From: Candidatus Korobacter versatilis
GTDB lineage: Bacteria; Acidobacteriota; Terriglobia; Terriglobales; Acidobacteriaceae
Length of the DNA: 64,000 nucleotides
Assembly (NCBI GenBank): GCA_016185395.1
Contig: JACPNR010000004.1
Span: 310,001-374,000 of the forward strand
Direction: 5' to 3'
Shown here: in pieces, positions 61,242-64,000 of the stretch
Position numbering within the stretch: position 1 is the first letter of the stretch
Layout of the letters: every line of letters begins with the position of its first letter
Made by a program: the position numbers and the translations under genes
Notes under the pieces: generated by a model
Databases searched by the model: none
What the model saw: only the letters and a program-made list of their open reading frames with translations
Told to the model about the DNA's origin: nothing

Positions 61242-62225
61242 TTACCGCTTGCGACGCGAGAACGCGCCGACAGCGAGCGAGCCGAGGCCGAGCAGGCCGA
61301 GCAGCGGCAGCGGAGAGGCGGTCTGCGGCAGCTTCTTGCTGGCCGTTTCCGTTCCCTGCTGTTCGCCGGCGTTGGCTTGCGCGGACTGATCCGCCGGTGC
61401 GGCAACGGACTGGTCAGCAGCCGGTGCAGCGGCGGATTGGTCTGCCGGAGCAGCAGCGCCGGTGGTCACGTTCGCGGTGCTGGTCTGGCCGGCGGCGACA
61501 TCCGTGGTGGTGCTGCCGGTGCTGGTAGAGGCGGAAGCGGTGTCGTTCGCCGGCGGGTTGGCGGCGGCGGCGCCGGCTTCAGGAGCAGCCGAGTTGCCGG
61601 TGGCGGCGGTGGGGCTCGACTGGCTATTGACGTCCGTGGAGGTCGCGCCGGTGGTGGTGGATGCGCTGGCCGAAGGCTCGGAAGCCGCCGACTGGCTGCT
61701 CATGCCGCTCGAGGGCTGCGTGGCGCCGGCCGTCGAAGCTGACTGATCGGTGGTGGAGGTCCCCGCCGCCGGCTGAGAAGCGGCGGCCGACTGGGTGCTC
61801 ATGTCGGTCGCGGGCTGGGTGGCGGATGCCGGAGCCGCGGAGCTGGTGCTGGAAGCGCACTTGTCCGCGATCATCTGGACATCGTTGACGATGAAGACCG
61901 GCTGCGAGGCGGCGGTGGACGAGCCGGTGCTCGCCTGGTCGCTGCTGCCGGAGCTGGTGGAAGCGCTCGAGTCCTGATGTCCGTTGAGCTGGAGCATGTG
62001 GCCGACGTGGTCCTTCAACAAGCTGTCCTGGCCGGAGAGCTTGAAGGTGGAGCCGGTCTGCTCCTGGGAGAGTGTGAAGTTGCCTTCCGCGCCGCTCAAG
62101 CACCCGCGGATGATGGTGGACTGCTGGTCGGCGGGCGCAGGCGAGCCGCTCGGATAAGACTGTTGCGCCAGGCCTACGGCCGCCGCGAGCAGCAGGATGG
62201 AGAGGACAGAGATTGCTTTCTTCAT
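61242..62225 (-). CDS. Secreted Ser/Thr/Ala-rich protein with LPQTA sorting-like tail
   Basis: A 327-residue precursor: signal peptide (MKKAISVLSILLLAAAVGLA), a small N-terminal domain (TIIRGCLSGAEGNFTLSQEQ, KDHVGHMLQLNGHQ) recurrent in acidobacteria, a low-complexity region of about 160 residues rich in Ala, Ser, Thr and Gln with repeated Q-S-A-A and T-S-T units, and a tripartite C-terminus: LPQTA, a hydrophobic helix (SPLPLLGLLGLGSLAVGA) and FSRRKR. This mimics an LPXTG sortase signal. No sortase gene is in the window. A GGAG-containing site precedes the ATG. Confidence 0.82.
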   Translation of the reverse strand: MKKAISVLSILLLAAAVGLAQQSYPSGSPAPADQQSTIIRGCLSGAEGNFTLSQEQTGSTFKLSGQDSLLKDHVGHMLQLNGHQDSSASTSSGSSDQASTGSSTAASQPVFIVNDVQMIADKCASSTSSAAPASATQPATDMSTQSAAASQPAAGTSTTDQSASTAGATQPSSGMSSQSAASEPSASASTTTGATSTDVNSQSSPTAATGNSAAPEAGAAAANPPANDTASASTSTGSTTTDVAAGQTSTANVTTGAAAPADQSAAAPAADQSVAAPADQSAQANAGEQQGTETASKKLPQTASPLPLLGLLGLGSLAVGAFSRRKR

Positions 62226-62401
62226 GGTGGTACTCCTGTGGGTTCCCTTTGGGCGTTCTGTAACCGCGCCCGCGCTTGCGGCGCGAGCAGAGAAGCAGTG
62301 CTGCGTGGTTAGAAAGTGGTTAACAGCGGCGGGTTTGCCGGGGTGGAAGGAAGTTCGCCGTAGAATGGGCCAGCAGCTACCCTGCTTTTCGACGGACGCG
62401 C

Positions 62402-62875
62402 ATGGACCAGCGACTGCAACAGGACATCCTGTACATGGAAGAGGCGCTGCGGGAGGCGGCGAAGGCGCAGGCCGCGGGGGAGGTCCCGGTGGGCGCGGTG
62501 GTGGTGCGTGACGGCAACGTGGTTGGACGCGGGCACAACCGGAACCTGCTGGACAACGATCCCACGGCGCACGCGGAAGTGGTGGCCATGCGCGCGGCCG
62601 GGGCGGCGATCGGGAACCATCGGTTGCTGGGGTGCGAGCTCTACGTCACCATCGAGCCGTGCGCGATGTGCGCGGGAGCGATGACGCACGCGCGCATCCG
62701 GCGATTGATCTACGGCGCGGATGACCCGAAGGCGGGCGCGGTGCATTCCGTGATGACGGTACTGAACGCGCCGGAACTCAACCACAAAGTGGAAGTGGCG
62801 TGGGGCGTCCTGGGCGGGCGCTGCGCCGAGATGATGCAGGCATTCTTCCGGGAGCGGCGCGGCAACGCGGAGTGA
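62402..62875 (+). CDS. tadA: tRNA-specific adenosine deaminase
   Basis: A 157-residue enzyme that converts A34 to inosine in tRNA-Arg(ACG). Zinc/catalytic set: His57 and Glu59 in THAEVVAMRAAG-type AHAEVVAMR, and Cys87/Cys90 in EPCAMCAGAMTHARI. The ATG at 62402 begins the conserved helix. The cognate tRNA gene is in the window at 30830. tRNA-Ser follows 108 nt downstream. Confidence 0.95.
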   Translation: MDQRLQQDILYMEEALREAAKAQAAGEVPVGAVVVRDGNVVGRGHNRNLLDNDPTAHAEVVAMRAAGAAIGNHRLLGCELYVTIEPCAMCAGAMTHARIRRLIYGADDPKAGAVHSVMTVLNAPELNHKVEVAWGVLGGRCAEMMQAFFRERRGNAE

Positions 62876-62983
62876 GAGCTTGGCGATGGCGCTTTGCTAA
62901 AATAGAGGCAGGCGCGACGCTCGTCGCGCTTTCAATCTGTAGGGTCACCCGGTGCGACCACCACCGGTGACTGCGGACGGCGC

Positions 62984-63073
62984 GGAGAGGTGCGTGAGTG
63001 GTTGAAACGAGCCGCCTCGAAAGCGGCCATACCTGAAAGGGTATCGGGGGTTCGAATCCCTCCCTCTCCGCCA
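62984..63073 (+). tRNA. tRNA-Ser (anticodon CGA)
   Basis: A class II tRNA: acceptor GGAGAGG/CCTCTCC, anticodon stem GCCGC/GCGGC with loop CTCGAAA (anticodon CGA), a long variable arm, T loop TTCGAAT and encoded CCA. A TAAAAT box lies about 70 nt upstream. Confidence 0.95.
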
Positions 63074-63100
63074 GTTTCTCTTCTCTTTTCTCCTGCAAAC

Positions 63101-64000
63101 CTATTCGGAACCGGATGGGATGGCGGCGGAGCAGCGCCTGGCGGCCTGGCGCAGGGCGGGAAAATCCTGATGGCTGCGGAGCTTTTCGAGGAGCGGGTCT
63201 TTCTCGAGGGCGTCGGTGGCGCAGTAGTTCTGCGCGATGGAGCTGCGGAGGAGTTGCATGGCGAGGTCCTTCTGCCCGCAGTAGGAGAGGACCGTGGCGT
63301 GGTGATACTTGAGCTCCGGGTCGCGCAGGCCGAGCAGCACCGGTGAAGCGGCCTGCGCGAGTTGCTGCGCTTCCCCACCCTGGTTGGCGTCTAGACAGGC
63401 GCGCAGCAGGTCTCCGAACCAGACGGTGTTGCGGGTGACCTTGGCGGAGGCGTCGCGCGCCTCGGTGATCTTTTCTTGCCGTAACAAGACGGTGGGCAGC
63501 ACGTTGGTGGAATACTCCGAGCCGTAGTCGAGGCGGAGATACTCCATCGCGCGGTCGGCTTGGCCCGCTTCGGAGAAGGCGAAGGCGCAGGAGCGGAAAA
63601 CGAAGTTGCCGGGGTCGAGTCCGAGGGCGGCGTCGCATTCTTTGCGGGCGGGTTCGAGCATACCGGCGTAGCGCAGCACGTAGCCGAGGGTGAAGTGCGC
63701 CTCGGCGCTCTTCGGGCGCTGCCGCACCAGTTCCTGCGCTCGCTGGTAGGCCTTGGCGAGTTCTCCCTGCTCGACCCAGTTGCGGGTGAGGTGGGCGGCG
63801 GCGGGGACGAGGTTGGGGTCGAGCGAGAGCGCGCGCTCGTGCGCGGCGTTGGACTTCTGGAAGGTCTCGCGGCCACCGCCGGCGTAAGAAGCGTCGTAGT
63901 AGTAGCGGCGGCCGAGGGCGTCCCATGCCGGGGCGTAGCTGGGGTCGAGTCCGACGGCGCGCTCCAGGCTGGAGATGGCTTCCTTGTTGGGCGCGGGGTC
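63101..64000 (-). CDS. TPR-repeat protein (5' end beyond window)
   Basis: At least 299 codons, open at the right edge. The visible part contains tandem TPR units: AISSLERAVGLDPSYAPAWDALG, NAAHERALSLDPNLVPAAAHLT, AYQRAQELVRQRPKSAEAHFTLGYVLRYAG and ARKECDAALGLDPGNFVF. The C-terminus is helical and ends PSGSE. In related genomes such blocks form the C-terminal half of protein kinases or winged-helix regulators, but the N-terminal domain is not in view. Coordinates give the frame that continues to position 64000. Confidence 0.88.
   Translation of the reverse strand, partial: DPAPNKEAISSLERAVGLDPSYAPAWDALGRRYYYDASYAGGGRETFQKSNAAHERALSLDPNLVPAAAHLTRNWVEQGELAKAYQRAQELVRQRPKSAEAHFTLGYVLRYAGMLEPARKECDAALGLDPGNFVFRSCAFAFSEAGQADRAMEYLRLDYGSEYSTNVLPTVLLRQEKITEARDASAKVTRNTVWFGDLLRACLDANQGGEAQQLAQAASPVLLGLRDPELKYHHATVLSYCGQKDLAMQLLRSSIAQNYCATDALEKDPLLEKLRSHQDFPALRQAARRCSAAIPSGSE

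Overview
This 64 kb window is GC-rich (mid-60s % by eye) bacterial chromosome with short gaps, many overlapping start/stop codons and no phage, insertion sequence, CRISPR array or rRNA operon. I infer an acidobacterium (Acidobacteriota, probably Terriglobia). The basis is the mix of pyruvate:ferredoxin oxidoreductase, a DUF1264 protein, TPR proteins, LPQTA-anchored secreted proteins, a slipin/NfeD operon and intergenic spaces seeded with small palindromic repeats. No marker gene in the window proves this.

Layout. 1-5 kb: purQ (cut by the left edge), an AI-2E-like membrane protein, yebC, a PagL-like barrel, a formiminotransferase-cyclodeaminase and a secreted unknown. 5.2-6.2 kb: arsR-arsI with clear operators. 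6.3-12 kb: a sulfite-oxidase-like protein, then a TPR/NfeD/slipin/SPOR operon, then DUF1264. 12-16 kb: hemerythrin and pyruvate:ferredoxin oxidoreductase, translationally coupled, behind a CRP/FNR-type palindrome. 16.3-23 kb: tRNA-Gly, miaB, a bifunctional nuclease, recQ, truB and a rhomboid protease. 23-27 kb: a tight minus-strand operon of glycosyltransferase, two PTPS-II-type pterin synthases, folE, an SDR and DinB, which reads as a tetrahydrobiopterin-type pathway. 27-30.5 kb: a TlpA-like thioredoxin and a CsoR-controlled copper ATPase. 31-35 kb: a DUF1624 membrane protein, a CPA2 antiporter with a 48-aa partner ORF, rdgB and a GAF protein. 35.4-45 kb: sdhC-sdhA-(51-aa membrane protein)-sdhB, a dipeptidase, two cyclophilins, mdh and icd. 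45-56 kb: glnE, a hybrid histidine kinase, small unknowns, glnA and a LysR regulator. 57-61 kb: arginine-to-polyamine genes (pyruvoyl arginine decarboxylase, deoxyhypusine-synthase-like protein, N-carbamoylputrescine amidase, agmatine deiminase). 61-64 kb: a repeat-rich secreted protein with an LPQTA tail, tadA, tRNA-Ser and a truncated TPR protein.

How the genes work together. The TCA genes (sdhCAB, mdh, icd) and the oxidoreductase cover oxidative and low-oxygen carbon flow. GlnE and GlnA form a matched pair, since GlnA keeps the adenylylation tyrosine. The arsenic and copper modules each carry a recognisable repressor operator. The polyamine genes give an unbroken route from arginine to putrescine, with a DHS-like enzyme as the likely next step.

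No single unknown defence-like system stands out. The most notable items are the paired PTPS genes, one of which lacks the catalytic Asp; the hemerythrin-oxidoreductase coupling; two small membrane ORFs embedded in known operons; and several families of dispersed palindromes that abut stop codons, supply a Shine-Dalgarno sequence or enter coding sequence.
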